Below, piece by piece: positions 34,999 to 45,347 of a stretch of 64,000 bases of DNA; the stretch's first letter is position 1; the number at the start of each line of letters is the position of its first letter. A program made the translations under genes and the position numbers. The notes below the pieces were generated by a model that had not been told where the DNA came from, did no database searches, and saw only the letters and a list, made by a program, of their open reading frames with translations. Source of the stretch: Promethearchaeota archaeon (GTDB lineage Archaea; Asgardarchaeota; Lokiarchaeia; Sigynarchaeales; SOKP01); contig JABXKC010000010.1 in NCBI GenBank assembly GCA_013375495.1, positions 35,316-99,315 of the forward strand. The letters run 5' to 3'.

Positions 34999-35979
34999 CT
35001 ATAATTTAATAACGACTTTTATAAATTCTCTTTCTCCAGACTCAAGATATTGTTCAAATGCTTTTTGAATATCTTGAATTGATATAATTTGAGAAATAAA
35101 CTTATTTGCATTTATTTTACCCTGAGAAAAAAAATCTAAAGCACATAAAATATCTTCACGATCATGACCTAAAACACCCTTAATAGTTACTTCCTTAGAA
35201 TTCAACAGAAACATAGGAAATGAAACTTTACCCTTAAAAACTCCCTCTAGGATAACAGAACCTCCTTTTTTAATTAAATCAATTGCCATTAAGATTGACT
35301 TCTGATTTCCAGCGCAATCAAAAATGTAAGTTGGTTTTCCATTTCTCTTTATAAATTTTTTAATTTTTGCTGGACTTGGGGGAAAAGATTCTGTTGCCCC
35401 AAATTCTTTTGCTTTTTCTCTTAAAAATGCTTGTGGCTCAATTACAATGATATAATTTGGTTTTTTTTCTATTAATAAATAACTAAGAAAACATAAGCCA
35501 ATATTTCCCGCACCTATTATAATTATATTTTGATTTTCAGTAATATTGGATAGCTTTACGGCCCTACAAGCATTAGCGAATGACTCAATCATTACTGCTT
35601 CTTTTGTTGAAACTGATTTAGGTATTTGAAATAAATATTTTTTTGGAACTTTTACGAATTCGGCAAAACCTCCATCTTTAAAAATTCCCATACCATCTAA
35701 TTGACCTTGATCAATATCTAACGCAACATTTATTCCACATACTTTATCTCCTATTTTTACATCGTTAATATCTTTCCCTAATTCAATAACTTCTCCTGTG
35801 AATTCATGCCCCATTACTAAAGGTACCTGATACATCTTTAGTTTAAAATTAGTAATATCGCTTCCGCATATTCCGCAGTAATCAACCTTAACAATTACAT
35901 CATTAATTCCTACTGTAGGGCGTGGGTAATCTTCTTTATACACAATTTTTTTAATATCCTCAAAAACAGCGGCTCTCAT
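34999..35979 (-). CDS. Medium-chain zinc-dependent dehydrogenase
   Basis: 326 residues, MDR family. Catalytic zinc ligands Cys38 (CGICGSD) and His58-Glu59 (GHEF) are present. The NAD(P)-binding motif is GAGNIG near 155-160. The four-cysteine structural zinc loop normally after GDKV is absent (the sequence reads GDKVCGINVALDI), and the protein is about 20 residues shorter than typical family members. Likely a polyol, sugar or alcohol dehydrogenase; substrate unknown. Downstream of the UvrD-like gene on the same strand (78 bases). Confidence 0.88.
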   Translation of the reverse strand: MRAAVFEDIKKIVYKEDYPRPTVGINDVIVKVDYCGICGSDITNFKLKMYQVPLVMGHEFTGEVIELGKDINDVKIGDKVCGINVALDIDQGQLDGMGIFKDGGFAEFVKVPKKYLFQIPKSVSTKEAVMIESFANACRAVKLSNITENQNIIIIGAGNIGLCFLSYLLIEKKPNYIIVIEPQAFLREKAKEFGATESFPPSPAKIKKFIKRNGKPTYIFDCAGNQKSILMAIDLIKKGGSVILEGVFKGKVSFPMFLLNSKEVTIKGVLGHDREDILCALDFFSQGKINANKFISQIISIQDIQKAFEQYLESGEREFIKVVIKL

Positions 35980-36057
35980 ATTTGATCATCTCAAGCTTTA
36001 TTAGTTATTTTATTCTTTAAGAAAATAATGATTTCAACATTTTAACATTTTAATTTT

Positions 36058-38232
36058 TTAATCTTTTAATAAAGAATCAGCAGTAGTGAAAAGGGGTAGA
36101 TGTTTGGTTTTCTTGACTTTTCCTTTTCCTAAACTTCTTGATGTGGTTTCTTCAAGAGAAGATAAATATTCTTGATAAGAAAGTCTACGATATACTTTTG
36201 GGTTTAATTCATTGATAAATTGAGATAAATTCAAATCTTTCTGGCCTTTAAAACTCTTTATTTTTCTGGGAGATAATAAGTATAATTGTTCTTTTGCTCG
36301 GGTTATTCCTACATAAAAAACCCTTCGCTCCTCTTCATAAGCATCGGTATTAATTTTTACTCTATTTGAGGGGAACAGATTTTCAGATAACATTGGAATA
36401 AAAACTATTTTCCATTCTAAACCCTTTGCTCGATGTACAGTGGAAAGCGTCACAGGTGAATGTATTTTATTATTTGATAAACCTACTGTTTTTGATTCAA
36501 TTGTTGATTTGTTTAATGTTAAAGTATCTAAAAAGCTTTGAATTGTATCATAATTTTGAGAATATATTCCGATTTGTTTTAGATCTTCTACGCGATCTTG
36601 CCAATTGGAATATTGTGGTTTTAAAAATTTGATTAATTGATTAATTAATTTGATTATCACTACCTTAGGTTTATCATTTTTAACTGATTTAAGAAATTCT
36701 TTTAAATATAATGTGACTTCTTCCTGGACAACCTTCGAAATTCTAAGATTACGCATTTTATTTATAAACAAATTACTTGATATTATTTTATCTAAGGGAT
36801 TGTCCATATTTGACAAAAGGTCAAAGATTTTTGAAGCGGTTTTTTTTCCTATCCCTTGGAATTGTGAAAAAATTCTTGACCATGATATTTCATCGCCTTG
36901 ATTTTGGATTATTCGAAGATGGGCAAGTAAATCTTTTACATGAGCTCTTTCAAAAAAAGATACTCCAGAGTGAACGACATAAGGTATGTTCCGATTTTGC
37001 AATTCTAATTCTATTCGTAAGGAATGAAATCCAGCACGATATAAAACAGCCATATCATTTGTTTTATAACCATCTCTCTGCAATTCTAACAGTTTATTCA
37101 CGATGAATATCGCTTGCTGTTCGTCATTTTCGGATATAATGTGAATAGGTTTCACACCCTCTTTTCGGGTAGTCTCCATTTTTTTCCTAAATTGAGATTT
37201 GTTATGTTTTATAGAGTCATTAGCCAAATCTAGAATTTCTGGGACGCTACGATAATTTTGTGTTAATTTATATATACGACAATTTTCAAATCGTTTCGAA
37301 AATTCCATAATATTTTGGAAATTAGCACCTCTAAATCCATAAATACTTTGTGCATCATCTCCTACAGCAAGAATATTACTCTCTGGAGTATATTTTGATA
37401 ATTTCCGAATAATCTCATCTTGTATATAATTAGTGTCTTGATATTCATCAACTAAAATATAATTAAATGTTGATGCTATTCTCTGTGCCATGAATCTTTC
37501 ATCTAATAATCTATTCCAAAATATTAAAAGATCATCAAAATCAACTAGATTGTCCTTTGCTTTTTTATTCTTATAAAGCGTATAGATTTCTTTGAGTTTT
37601 GAGATAATTTTTATATCATCATATTGTTTATATTTCCATTTTATCGTTTCGCTGATAGTTTTATTACAATTTATAGAATAGGCTAGAATTTTTTTTGCGG
37701 TTTTAGGGGATGGAAAAGAGATATCGTCGGTCTGAATTTCTATAGCATTATAAGTTATTTTCATTAGGAGATTTGCGTCAGTTTCATCTATTATAACATA
37801 GTTTGGTTTAAACCCTAAAGATTTCGCATATTGACGAAGAAATCTATTAGCGATGGAGTGAAATGTACCAGCCCATATCCCCTTTGGCTTAATACCTAAC
37901 AAATCCTCGACTCTTTTTATCATCTCAGAAGCAGCTTTATTAGTAAAGGTAACTAACATAATTTCAGAAGGTTTCACAGTATCAGAGAGAAGTTTTGCTA
38001 CGCAATAGACAATAGTTCTCGTCTTTCCAGATCCTGCACCAGCAATTATTAATTGTGGCCCTTTTATCTCGTCTATAACATTAAGCTGTTGGTTATTTAG
38101 CTCTTTTCTGAAATCAATATAGGAAGTACTCTTTGAGAAGTGTAATTGTTCTGAATTTGCATTATCTTCGTTGAAAATATCAAACGAAATTTCTTCTTTT
38201 TTATCTGATTTAATGTAGTTATTTATATCCAT
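36058..38232 (-). CDS. UvrD/PcrA-type superfamily 1 DNA helicase
   Basis: 724 residues. Motif I IAGAGSGKT near 64-72, motif II VDEYQDT, motif III GDDAQSIYGFRGA, motif IV QNYRS, motif V TVHRAKGLEW, motif VI VGITRAKEQLYL. This is a 3'-5' ssDNA-translocating helicase used in DNA repair or replication restart. UvrD/PcrA/Rep helicases are chiefly bacterial and patchy in archaea. It follows MCM by 61 bases on the same strand, which suggests co-expression with the replication helicase. ATG start. Confidence 0.95.
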   Translation of the reverse strand: MDINNYIKSDKKEEISFDIFNEDNANSEQLHFSKSTSYIDFRKELNNQQLNVIDEIKGPQLIIAGAGSGKTRTIVYCVAKLLSDTVKPSEIMLVTFTNKAASEMIKRVEDLLGIKPKGIWAGTFHSIANRFLRQYAKSLGFKPNYVIIDETDANLLMKITYNAIEIQTDDISFPSPKTAKKILAYSINCNKTISETIKWKYKQYDDIKIISKLKEIYTLYKNKKAKDNLVDFDDLLIFWNRLLDERFMAQRIASTFNYILVDEYQDTNYIQDEIIRKLSKYTPESNILAVGDDAQSIYGFRGANFQNIMEFSKRFENCRIYKLTQNYRSVPEILDLANDSIKHNKSQFRKKMETTRKEGVKPIHIISENDEQQAIFIVNKLLELQRDGYKTNDMAVLYRAGFHSLRIELELQNRNIPYVVHSGVSFFERAHVKDLLAHLRIIQNQGDEISWSRIFSQFQGIGKKTASKIFDLLSNMDNPLDKIISSNLFINKMRNLRISKVVQEEVTLYLKEFLKSVKNDKPKVVIIKLINQLIKFLKPQYSNWQDRVEDLKQIGIYSQNYDTIQSFLDTLTLNKSTIESKTVGLSNNKIHSPVTLSTVHRAKGLEWKIVFIPMLSENLFPSNRVKINTDAYEEERRVFYVGITRAKEQLYLLSPRKIKSFKGQKDLNLSQFINELNPKVYRRLSYQEYLSSLEETTSRSLGKGKVKKTKHLPLFTTADSLLKD

Positions 38233-38293
38233 TTCTTTGTGAAAAATTAGGTTTGTAATTAATTAGTTATCTAGTCTTCGATATTAAGTTGTA

Positions 38294-40420
38294 TCAGTCA
38301 TCTTTATTAGTAAATCTAATCATGTTAGTTCTCGGTTCATATAAAGTTCCTTCTTTAATTAACTCATCTAAGGCGTCTTTTATCCATTTTTCATCTAAAT
38401 CTTCTTCGAGTTCGAGAATTTGAACTACACTTTTCTTCTCTAACGCTTTCCAATTGTTATCCTCAAAAATTTCCTTTAATCTACTTAGCATTTTATCAAG
38501 TTTGCTAATTGAACTTCTAGACTGTCCAACTAGTATCCTATCCATATCGATTTTTCCCGTTGTTTCGTCATAACCAGTATCTTTTAAGAATCTTTTAAAC
38601 AATTTGATAATTTCTTCCACATCGCTTTTGATTACTTTATCCCTTAAAGCCATTTTTGCATATGCTTCGCTTAATCTAACAAGTGCATCTAGATTTCGTG
38701 CTAAAATTGAGACTATCGCATCTTCACTATCATATTGCCCTCGTAGTTTTAAGTAAAATTCTTTTATTTCTTCTTTAGCTTCTTCAGTTAATACTGGCTG
38801 ACAAGTTCTTCTAGCATGTTTAATATATTTTTTTAGTAAATCTCCCGGGATAGGCGCTATAGTTCCTTTTTTACTTTCAAAACTATCATTTGGTCCTAGC
38901 ATCGAATTTTTTAAAATAAATTCTGCCATTTGTGCATCATCAGCAGGATCTGGTCTATCTATAACGATGAAAATCAAATCAAAACGAGATAATAGAGATG
39001 GAGGGAGATGAATATTTTGTGTGGGGGTTTTATATCTATCATATCTTCCAGAACGGGGATTTGCCGCAGCTATAATTGCTGTTTGGGCTTTTAAAGTTGC
39101 TACGATCCCTGCTTTGGCAATGCTCACGGTTTGTTGCTCCATCGCTTCGTGTAATGCAGATCTATCAGAAGTATCCATTTTATCAAACTCGTCTATTGCC
39201 GCTACACCTCCGTTTGCTAACACGATAGCCCCTGCTTCAAGATTCATTTGACCTGTATCTGTGTCTTTTATAACTGCCGCCGTTAAACCAACAGCCGTAG
39301 AACCTTTGCCAGAAGTATATAACCCACGAGGTGACACTTCAATAGCACTTTTTAGTATCTCAGATTTACCTGTACCTGGATCACCAACGAATAGAATATG
39401 AATATCACCTCTTTTATAACCACCTCCTGGTCTTTTCTTTCTTGTTCCTCCAAAAAGGGTTAAAGCAGTAGCCATTTTAAGTTCTTCTCTTCCGTAAATT
39501 ACGGGTGAAATAGATCTGGCAATTTTCTTTTGTATCATTGGTTCTTTCGATAACTTCTCTATCTCTCTTTTATCTTCCTTAGACAACTCAATGAAAGCAT
39601 CGCTTTTATCTTCAGGATCAATATAATTTACATCAACAAAAGTTTTGAATAATGTACTATTAATACTTTTAGCCGATAGAGCCAACACGGATTTAAAAGT
39701 TCCCATGAGCTTAACTCTATCACCTGGCTTTACAGTATCAACTAAATTATATGTTAATATCGCTTGAACTGATCTTGGTATTCTACCGGGAGGTAGGTCT
39801 TCTGGGATTTCTTGGATCATGACACTCTGCCAGTCAATAAACTCTGAATTCCTGGAGATTAGGCGAAAATCTGATTGAGATTTAGCCTTACACCTTGAGT
39901 TAGAACAAAACTTAGGCCACCTGATTTTGGAAGTGAGTTGTAATACTTCAAAATGTACCCCACAGCTCATGCACTCAAATTCTGCTTTTATTAATTTAGG
40001 CCTTATTGTTGAGCTTCTAACTAAAATTCCATTAGTCCAAACAAGATTATCAATATTCTTTGCTCTTAATCCTCTAAGAGCGATAAATAATGGACTTTTT
40101 TCATCTTTAGTTATTATTCTAATGAAATAGTCTTGTTCAATTAATTTTCCTGCTTGAAATTTCAGTATGTTTTTAAAGGCGTCAGCAGCATCTTCTATTA
40201 AAGCGGTGGGATTTTTTCTAAGAAGTTCGGCAATTTGAGGGTCATAAGCTAGTAAATCTTCATAAAAAATTATTAAAGTGTTGCCGCCTTTAGAATAAAT
40301 ATCGTTAATTTGGTCTTGATACTTATATTCTCCGGGTTTTTCTTCAAATAATCTGAAAAAGTCTTCAAAACGCTGAATTTTATTAATAGGTACACTAGGA
40401 CGGGACATTGGTGTTGTCAA
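38294..40420 (-). CDS. mcm: Replicative MCM helicase
   Basis: 708 residues. N-terminal domain with a zinc site (CMSCGVHFEV...CSNSRCK near 150-180), then the AAA+ core: Walker A VGDPGTGKSE, Walker B AIDEFDKM, sensor 1 AANPRSGRY, arginine finger LLSRFDLIF. A winged-helix domain ends the protein. It unwinds parental DNA at replication forks. The neighbouring GINS subunit gene (44063) and the UvrD-like helicase fit a replication cluster. ATG start. Confidence 0.97.
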   Translation of the reverse strand: MTTPMSRPSVPINKIQRFEDFFRLFEEKPGEYKYQDQINDIYSKGGNTLIIFYEDLLAYDPQIAELLRKNPTALIEDAADAFKNILKFQAGKLIEQDYFIRIITKDEKSPLFIALRGLRAKNIDNLVWTNGILVRSSTIRPKLIKAEFECMSCGVHFEVLQLTSKIRWPKFCSNSRCKAKSQSDFRLISRNSEFIDWQSVMIQEIPEDLPPGRIPRSVQAILTYNLVDTVKPGDRVKLMGTFKSVLALSAKSINSTLFKTFVDVNYIDPEDKSDAFIELSKEDKREIEKLSKEPMIQKKIARSISPVIYGREELKMATALTLFGGTRKKRPGGGYKRGDIHILFVGDPGTGKSEILKSAIEVSPRGLYTSGKGSTAVGLTAAVIKDTDTGQMNLEAGAIVLANGGVAAIDEFDKMDTSDRSALHEAMEQQTVSIAKAGIVATLKAQTAIIAAANPRSGRYDRYKTPTQNIHLPPSLLSRFDLIFIVIDRPDPADDAQMAEFILKNSMLGPNDSFESKKGTIAPIPGDLLKKYIKHARRTCQPVLTEEAKEEIKEFYLKLRGQYDSEDAIVSILARNLDALVRLSEAYAKMALRDKVIKSDVEEIIKLFKRFLKDTGYDETTGKIDMDRILVGQSRSSISKLDKMLSRLKEIFEDNNWKALEKKSVVQILELEEDLDEKWIKDALDELIKEGTLYEPRTNMIRFTNKDD

Positions 40421-40599
40421 ACAAGATCACTTACAATTTAATTTAGATATACCAAAAATATTTTTGGTGATATTTTAATTCCATATATTAACGATTTAAG
40501 CTTATTAAACAGAAAATAAATTTACTGAAAAAAAATAATGGGAGAGAAATGGTTTAGTGAAATACTCCGCTTACGGATTTCAATTACTAATGAGAGTTA

Positions 40600-43500
40600 T
40601 TAACTCCCTTTTAATTTGGTTAAAACTTCGCATATTATAGGATCTTGCGACATCTCACATCTAATTTTAAGTAGAGAGATCACTCTTTTTTTTATAATAT
40701 CTTCTTCATATCTCACTGTACGACCTAATATCGTAGCAATTGATTGTTGAGTTTCTATTGTGGATTCGTCACTTAAATTTCTCAATAGTTTAGATAATAT
40801 CTTAGAAATACCGATTTTTTGAATGATGCTAACCATTACATCTACCGTAGTGTCTCTAACCCCCTCACTTTCATCACCTAGTAATGAAAGAATATTATCA
40901 AACATCTTATCTATATTATCAAAACTATGGATTTTTAACAATTTAACTGCGCTTTCTCTGATTTTTGAGTCTTCATTCAAAAGAATCTCTGAAATCTTTT
41001 TTAAAGGGAGTTGAGATGCCGAAATTTCTTTGATTGAAGATAAAAGATTCATAGACGAGCGACGAACCCAAATTTTATCGTCATCAAGTAGCATAACGAG
41101 TTTTTTGATCAATTCACCTTGATTTTCAACATATTGGAAAAGTTTTCCCAAACTTTCGACAGTAGCTTCTCGAACTATCCATTCCTCGTCATTTAATCCC
41201 CTATTTATTAAGGCGTCAATAGCTACGATGGGGAGCTTACTACCAATATAACCTAGTATTTTTACACTTGTTTCTCTTATAAATGAATCAGAATCTGAAA
41301 GAAAATTAATAGTGAGAGGAATTGAGATCATATCTGGTATTCGTTTAGATATTTCTAACATTGATTTTGTGAGAGTTATTCTTACTGATAAATCTTGTTT
41401 TGGAAGTAACTGTAACAATTCCTCTAAGACTGGTTTTAGAGCAAGAGGTTTAATTCTTGAAATTTCCGAAATTAATTGCGATGCACCTTTCTTAACTTCC
41501 TTATAATCATCATCTCGAAACAGTTTTATTATAGAATTTAAATTTATTAAATCAATATAATCTTCTATTAAACCATCCAAGGATGATATTATATTTAATT
41601 TGACATCCTTGTCGTCTAAGTTTAAATTTTCAATTAACTTAGGAATAACATCATTAGGATACTCTTTACTAATTTTTATAATTGTTTTTGAAATTATACC
41701 TTTTGAAATGTATTTAGCTTCGTCCTTTACTCTAATTAAATTATCGAGAATTAATGAAGGATTTTTGTTGAAGTTTTCAACAATACTATTGGAAATTCTT
41801 TCTTTTAATTCAAGATTATCAAATTTTATAAAAATTAAAAAAGTTGTCAAGATTTTTTCAGGATTATTCTCCCAAAGCTTTCCAAGAAGAGATATAATGC
41901 TGTTTATAGCCTTAGGATTCTGAGAATCGATTTTACTTATGATCTTATCAATATCGACAGAATTAGGTTCTTCACTATAATATTTATCAAGTGCTAATAC
42001 GGAACATTTCCTTACATTGTCATCTGGATCTAATAACCCATCAAAAATAGGAGAAAATGGAATAGATAATTTTTTAAAATTTCCTATCTTAGAAATAACT
42101 TCAAAAACAGAAGCTCTTACCGAACTATTAGCATCACTCATCAATGGAATTATTGTATTAATGAGACTCAAGTCAATTTGTTCAGTATTAATGTTCTTTA
42201 TGTTTCTAATTGCTGCCGCTCTAATATCCTTATTCCTGTGATTTATTTTATCTAAATATACTTCAATAGGAATATCTAATGAAGATTCTGCTAATATGTT
42301 AAGAAGTTCTACTTGAATAGTGCTATTTGGATCGTTTATTAATCTTAATAAATCTAGATTATGAATTACTCCTCGTTCTATATAAGAAAGTCTTTTTATT
42401 ATTTTTATTCCTGTTAATTTTATTCTCCATTCGGAATCAGAAATTAGATTATTTACAACACTAACGGGTATTTTTTTAATTAGATTATCGTTAGCATCAA
42501 GTAATGATTTAGCAATAGGAATACTTTTATCGTAGTTAGGCGACTCTAAAGATTCAATTATCCATGGTAATACTACATTTGGTACATCCTTTTCTAATTG
42601 TGTTAATATTTTATATGATATATCCCTAGAACTCGGATTTGAATCACATAGTCCATCTAATAACGAATTCTTAAATTTCCTATCATTCAGAGAAAGATCT
42701 GATTTTAATGGAATTCTTTCGTACATCATTAAAAGAGTATTTTCTGCGTGCTTTCTCAGTTTAGGATTAGAACTCTTTATTAAGTTAAAAAGTGGAATGG
42801 CATCAAAATTTTGACCATAATCAGTAATTTTAGAGTATTTGAGGTTTCTTGTGAATTCATTATTTTTTGACAAGAAGTAATATGTAGTAAAAGTGAGCAT
42901 AAATATTTCTTCAATTACTGCTGCCCAAGCGAACATTATATAATTAGGAGATATATTAATGGTAAGCGTCCAAAAATTAAAAGTTTCCGTAAGTTTTTCA
43001 ATATTCACTATTAAAAAGTTAACCAAGACATTAATTCCTATTGCAGCCATTAAATAAGCTGCAAAATAGATATCTATCCCTCTATATTTGATCTTCCTGC
43101 CCCAAAATCGTGTGAAATATCCAATTATTCCAAATAGGAGTGTAACAAACACAAAATATGAAGTCATTGTAGAGATTGCTAAGGATCCTGAAAAAAAGAA
43201 AATTATTGTCTGAAACAAGGAAATCCATGCCCAAACAAAAACAAACAACATTAAGCCTAACATTACATATGGTTTAGGATTTGACGCAAATTGTTTCATA
43301 CCTCTTTTGCTATCCTCAAAGTTTAAAAAAACGGACCTTTTAATATCGGGAATGTGATAAAACTCATTAGAAATCCCCGCTATATAACCTTTCGATCCAT
43401 AAAATGTTAAAATCATTAATGGATACACAAGTAACCATGAAATCCATATCATTAAAAAGGGCAAACCAGTAAGCGAAATTAACAACGGAGGTACAATAAA

Positions 43501-43956
43501 TAGGAAATATAAAATAAAAGCCATGATAACAGAAATTATCCTGCTCTTAGATACATTTATAATTTTATTCCCGATAAATCTATGAAAGGGTGTAAGTCCC
43601 TCGTCTGATTCGGAGCTCAAAGCAATAAATAAGAAATCAATTAATGGATAAATGGAAATATATACTAAACAAAAAGCAAATGGGAGAAGTAAAGAAAGGG
43701 GATTAATATCTGGAGGTGTCAATGAACTTTCTTGCCAAAATTCGGGAGTTTTCACTGCAAAGATAAACGCCATTGCAATAACAACCATTACACTAGCACT
43801 AAAGATAAGCCCATATATTAAACACTGAAGGCGATCTTTAGTATTAAATTCCCCTTTTTTAACTAGAGCGACTTGCCTATAAATTATAATGAATCCAATT
43901 ATGAAAAAAACAATAAAAATTATAAAAAGGATAAGTTCTATAAACAAATTATTCAC
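40600..43956 (-). CDS. Polytopic membrane protein with HEAT-repeat array
   Basis: 1118 residues. The first 370 hold about nine or ten membrane segments. From about 390 to the end run HEAT-like helical pairs (some 18 by eye, for example DEEWIVREATVESLGKLF and DDKIWVRRSSMNLLSSI), which on the cytoplasmic side would form a curved scaffold. I do not know this membrane-plus-HEAT architecture from a named family. A protein-binding role at the membrane is the plain reading. It lies between MCM and the divergent GINS gene, without evident functional link. ATG start, 106 bases from the GINS start. Confidence 0.75.
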   Translation of the reverse strand: MNNLFIELILFIIFIVFFIIGFIIIYRQVALVKKGEFNTKDRLQCLIYGLIFSASVMVVIAMAFIFAVKTPEFWQESSLTPPDINPLSLLLPFAFCLVYISIYPLIDFLFIALSSESDEGLTPFHRFIGNKIINVSKSRIISVIMAFILYFLFIVPPLLISLTGLPFLMIWISWLLVYPLMILTFYGSKGYIAGISNEFYHIPDIKRSVFLNFEDSKRGMKQFASNPKPYVMLGLMLFVFVWAWISLFQTIIFFFSGSLAISTMTSYFVFVTLLFGIIGYFTRFWGRKIKYRGIDIYFAAYLMAAIGINVLVNFLIVNIEKLTETFNFWTLTINISPNYIMFAWAAVIEEIFMLTFTTYYFLSKNNEFTRNLKYSKITDYGQNFDAIPLFNLIKSSNPKLRKHAENTLLMMYERIPLKSDLSLNDRKFKNSLLDGLCDSNPSSRDISYKILTQLEKDVPNVVLPWIIESLESPNYDKSIPIAKSLLDANDNLIKKIPVSVVNNLISDSEWRIKLTGIKIIKRLSYIERGVIHNLDLLRLINDPNSTIQVELLNILAESSLDIPIEVYLDKINHRNKDIRAAAIRNIKNINTEQIDLSLINTIIPLMSDANSSVRASVFEVISKIGNFKKLSIPFSPIFDGLLDPDDNVRKCSVLALDKYYSEEPNSVDIDKIISKIDSQNPKAINSIISLLGKLWENNPEKILTTFLIFIKFDNLELKERISNSIVENFNKNPSLILDNLIRVKDEAKYISKGIISKTIIKISKEYPNDVIPKLIENLNLDDKDVKLNIISSLDGLIEDYIDLINLNSIIKLFRDDDYKEVKKGASQLISEISRIKPLALKPVLEELLQLLPKQDLSVRITLTKSMLEISKRIPDMISIPLTINFLSDSDSFIRETSVKILGYIGSKLPIVAIDALINRGLNDEEWIVREATVESLGKLFQYVENQGELIKKLVMLLDDDKIWVRRSSMNLLSSIKEISASQLPLKKISEILLNEDSKIRESAVKLLKIHSFDNIDKMFDNILSLLGDESEGVRDTTVDVMVSIIQKIGISKILSKLLRNLSDESTIETQQSIATILGRTVRYEEDIIKKRVISLLKIRCEMSQDPIICEVLTKLKGS

Positions 43957-44062
43957 GATAATTTTTGGAATATTAATAATTTAATACATTTATATTTCTG
44001 TTGCTTTACATATATTTAGTTTATAAAAGAATTGAATACTATTAAATATGGTGTGATAAGAG

Positions 44063-44623
44063 TTGAATAAAATTGAAATCCAATTAGAGGATTCTTTAAA
44101 TCGAGTGAATTTCATTTTTAAAAATGAAGAGATAACTACCGAGGGAATAAGCGATCAGAGTGGATTTTCTATATTAGGAGAGTCGTTTGGGCCGTTTGAA
44201 AAGGGGAAAAAATACAGACTACCATATTTTGTAGCGCTCCCGTTCTTAGAAAATAATATACTAAAGATAGATTCAAAAGAAATATGCGATAATACTGATG
44301 TTCAAAGATACGCTATAAGTGAACGCGACGATCAGAGACTCTTATATAGAGAAAACAAATTTTTCTTAAATAAAATAAAGGAGTCTAGATTTTTGGTTGA
44401 AAAAGAAGTAAACGAAAACAAAATACCGAAACTCGATTTAGATCGGTTTAGTTCATACTCAATAAATCTTGTTGATAATAGATTACTTAAGCTGTTAAAA
44501 TTAGCAAGAGCAACTTTGTCTTTAGATGATGAAAGAAAATTAACTAGTTCTGAAAAATTATTATTTACGAAGCTATTTCATGTTATAAAAGTATGGAGAA
44601 GTTTCTTTTTGACTAAGAATTAG
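44063..44623 (+). CDS. GINS complex subunit, Psf2/Psf3-like
   Basis: 186 residues. The N-terminal small beta domain (B domain) has GPFEKGKKYRLPYFVA near 42-57, the GINS signature (GPF.pG....LP.w.A). The rest is the helical A domain, with SSEKLLFTKLFHVIKVW near 162-178. The B-then-A order is that of Psf2/Psf3 (archaeal GINS23) as opposed to Sld5/Psf1. GINS couples MCM to polymerase in the CMG helicase. Start TTG at 44063. MCM is on the other side of the HEAT gene. Convergent with pyrE. Confidence 0.72.
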   Translation: MNKIEIQLEDSLNRVNFIFKNEEITTEGISDQSGFSILGESFGPFEKGKKYRLPYFVALPFLENNILKIDSKEICDNTDVQRYAISERDDQRLLYRENKFFLNKIKESRFLVEKEVNENKIPKLDLDRFSSYSINLVDNRLLKLLKLARATLSLDDERKLTSSEKLLFTKLFHVIKVWRSFFLTKN

Positions 44624-44659
44624 AGAAGATAATGAGATTCATTATTTCTTTCATTAAAT

Positions 44660-45337
44660 TTATAAGAAAGTTATTTTTCTTGTCCCATATTTCTTAAAAT
44701 AGTCTTTAATGTGATTAGACACCGTTGGATTTGGATTTAATTTGGGTATTATGTCTATAGCGTTGCTCATAGCATAATATTGAACATTCTTTTTTTTAAT
44801 GGCATCTTCAACCGTATTCCCATCGTCTCTTATTTCATTTCTGTTTGTCAATCCGATAGCTGCGATAATATTTACTTTATTATCTATTAAATCATCGATT
44901 GCTTTAAGCATCGAACTTCCAGTAGTTGTGGTATCTTCAACAAGTATTACTTTTCCTTTAGGAATTCCTAAAAAATATTTGTCTTTTAGTTCACCATGAT
45001 CTTTTGGTTTTCCCCTTCCCATGGATAGAACATACTTACCTGGTTCTATTTTTTTATCATGAAATGCCCATTTATATTGAGTTATTACCCCTAATTTGGT
45101 TGCACCCTCTGGGACTCCATAGAAGCAATCTGGTATAAGATTTAAATAGTTTACAAATGAAAGAAGAAAGTCGCTAACTCTGTCTAATAAAAATACATCT
45201 TCCGCAATAGTTCTCCAGTTAACATACCAATAGGACTTTCTACCTGATTTTAATGTTAACGGTTCGTCAAAAAATCCAATTACTTTATTCTCAATAATGA
45301 AGTCGTAAAAGTTATTTCTTTCGGTTTCCCAACTCAT
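44660..45337 (-). CDS. pyrE: Orotate phosphoribosyltransferase
   Basis: 225 residues. PRPP-binding motif VILVEDTTTTGSS near 130-142, and the N-terminal LKSGRKSYWYVNWR segment of OPRTases. It converts orotate and PRPP to OMP in pyrimidine synthesis. GRGKPKDHG near 107-115 is the catalytic loop. It is the last gene of a topoisomerase VI transcript, 10 bases after the unknown helical gene. No other pyr gene is in the window. Confidence 0.93.
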   Translation of the reverse strand: MSWETERNNFYDFIIENKVIGFFDEPLTLKSGRKSYWYVNWRTIAEDVFLLDRVSDFLLSFVNYLNLIPDCFYGVPEGATKLGVITQYKWAFHDKKIEPGKYVLSMGRGKPKDHGELKDKYFLGIPKGKVILVEDTTTTGSSMLKAIDDLIDNKVNIIAAIGLTNRNEIRDDGNTVEDAIKKKNVQYYAMSNAIDIIPKLNPNPTVSNHIKDYFKKYGTRKITFL

Positions 45338-45347
45338 CGTGATCAGC

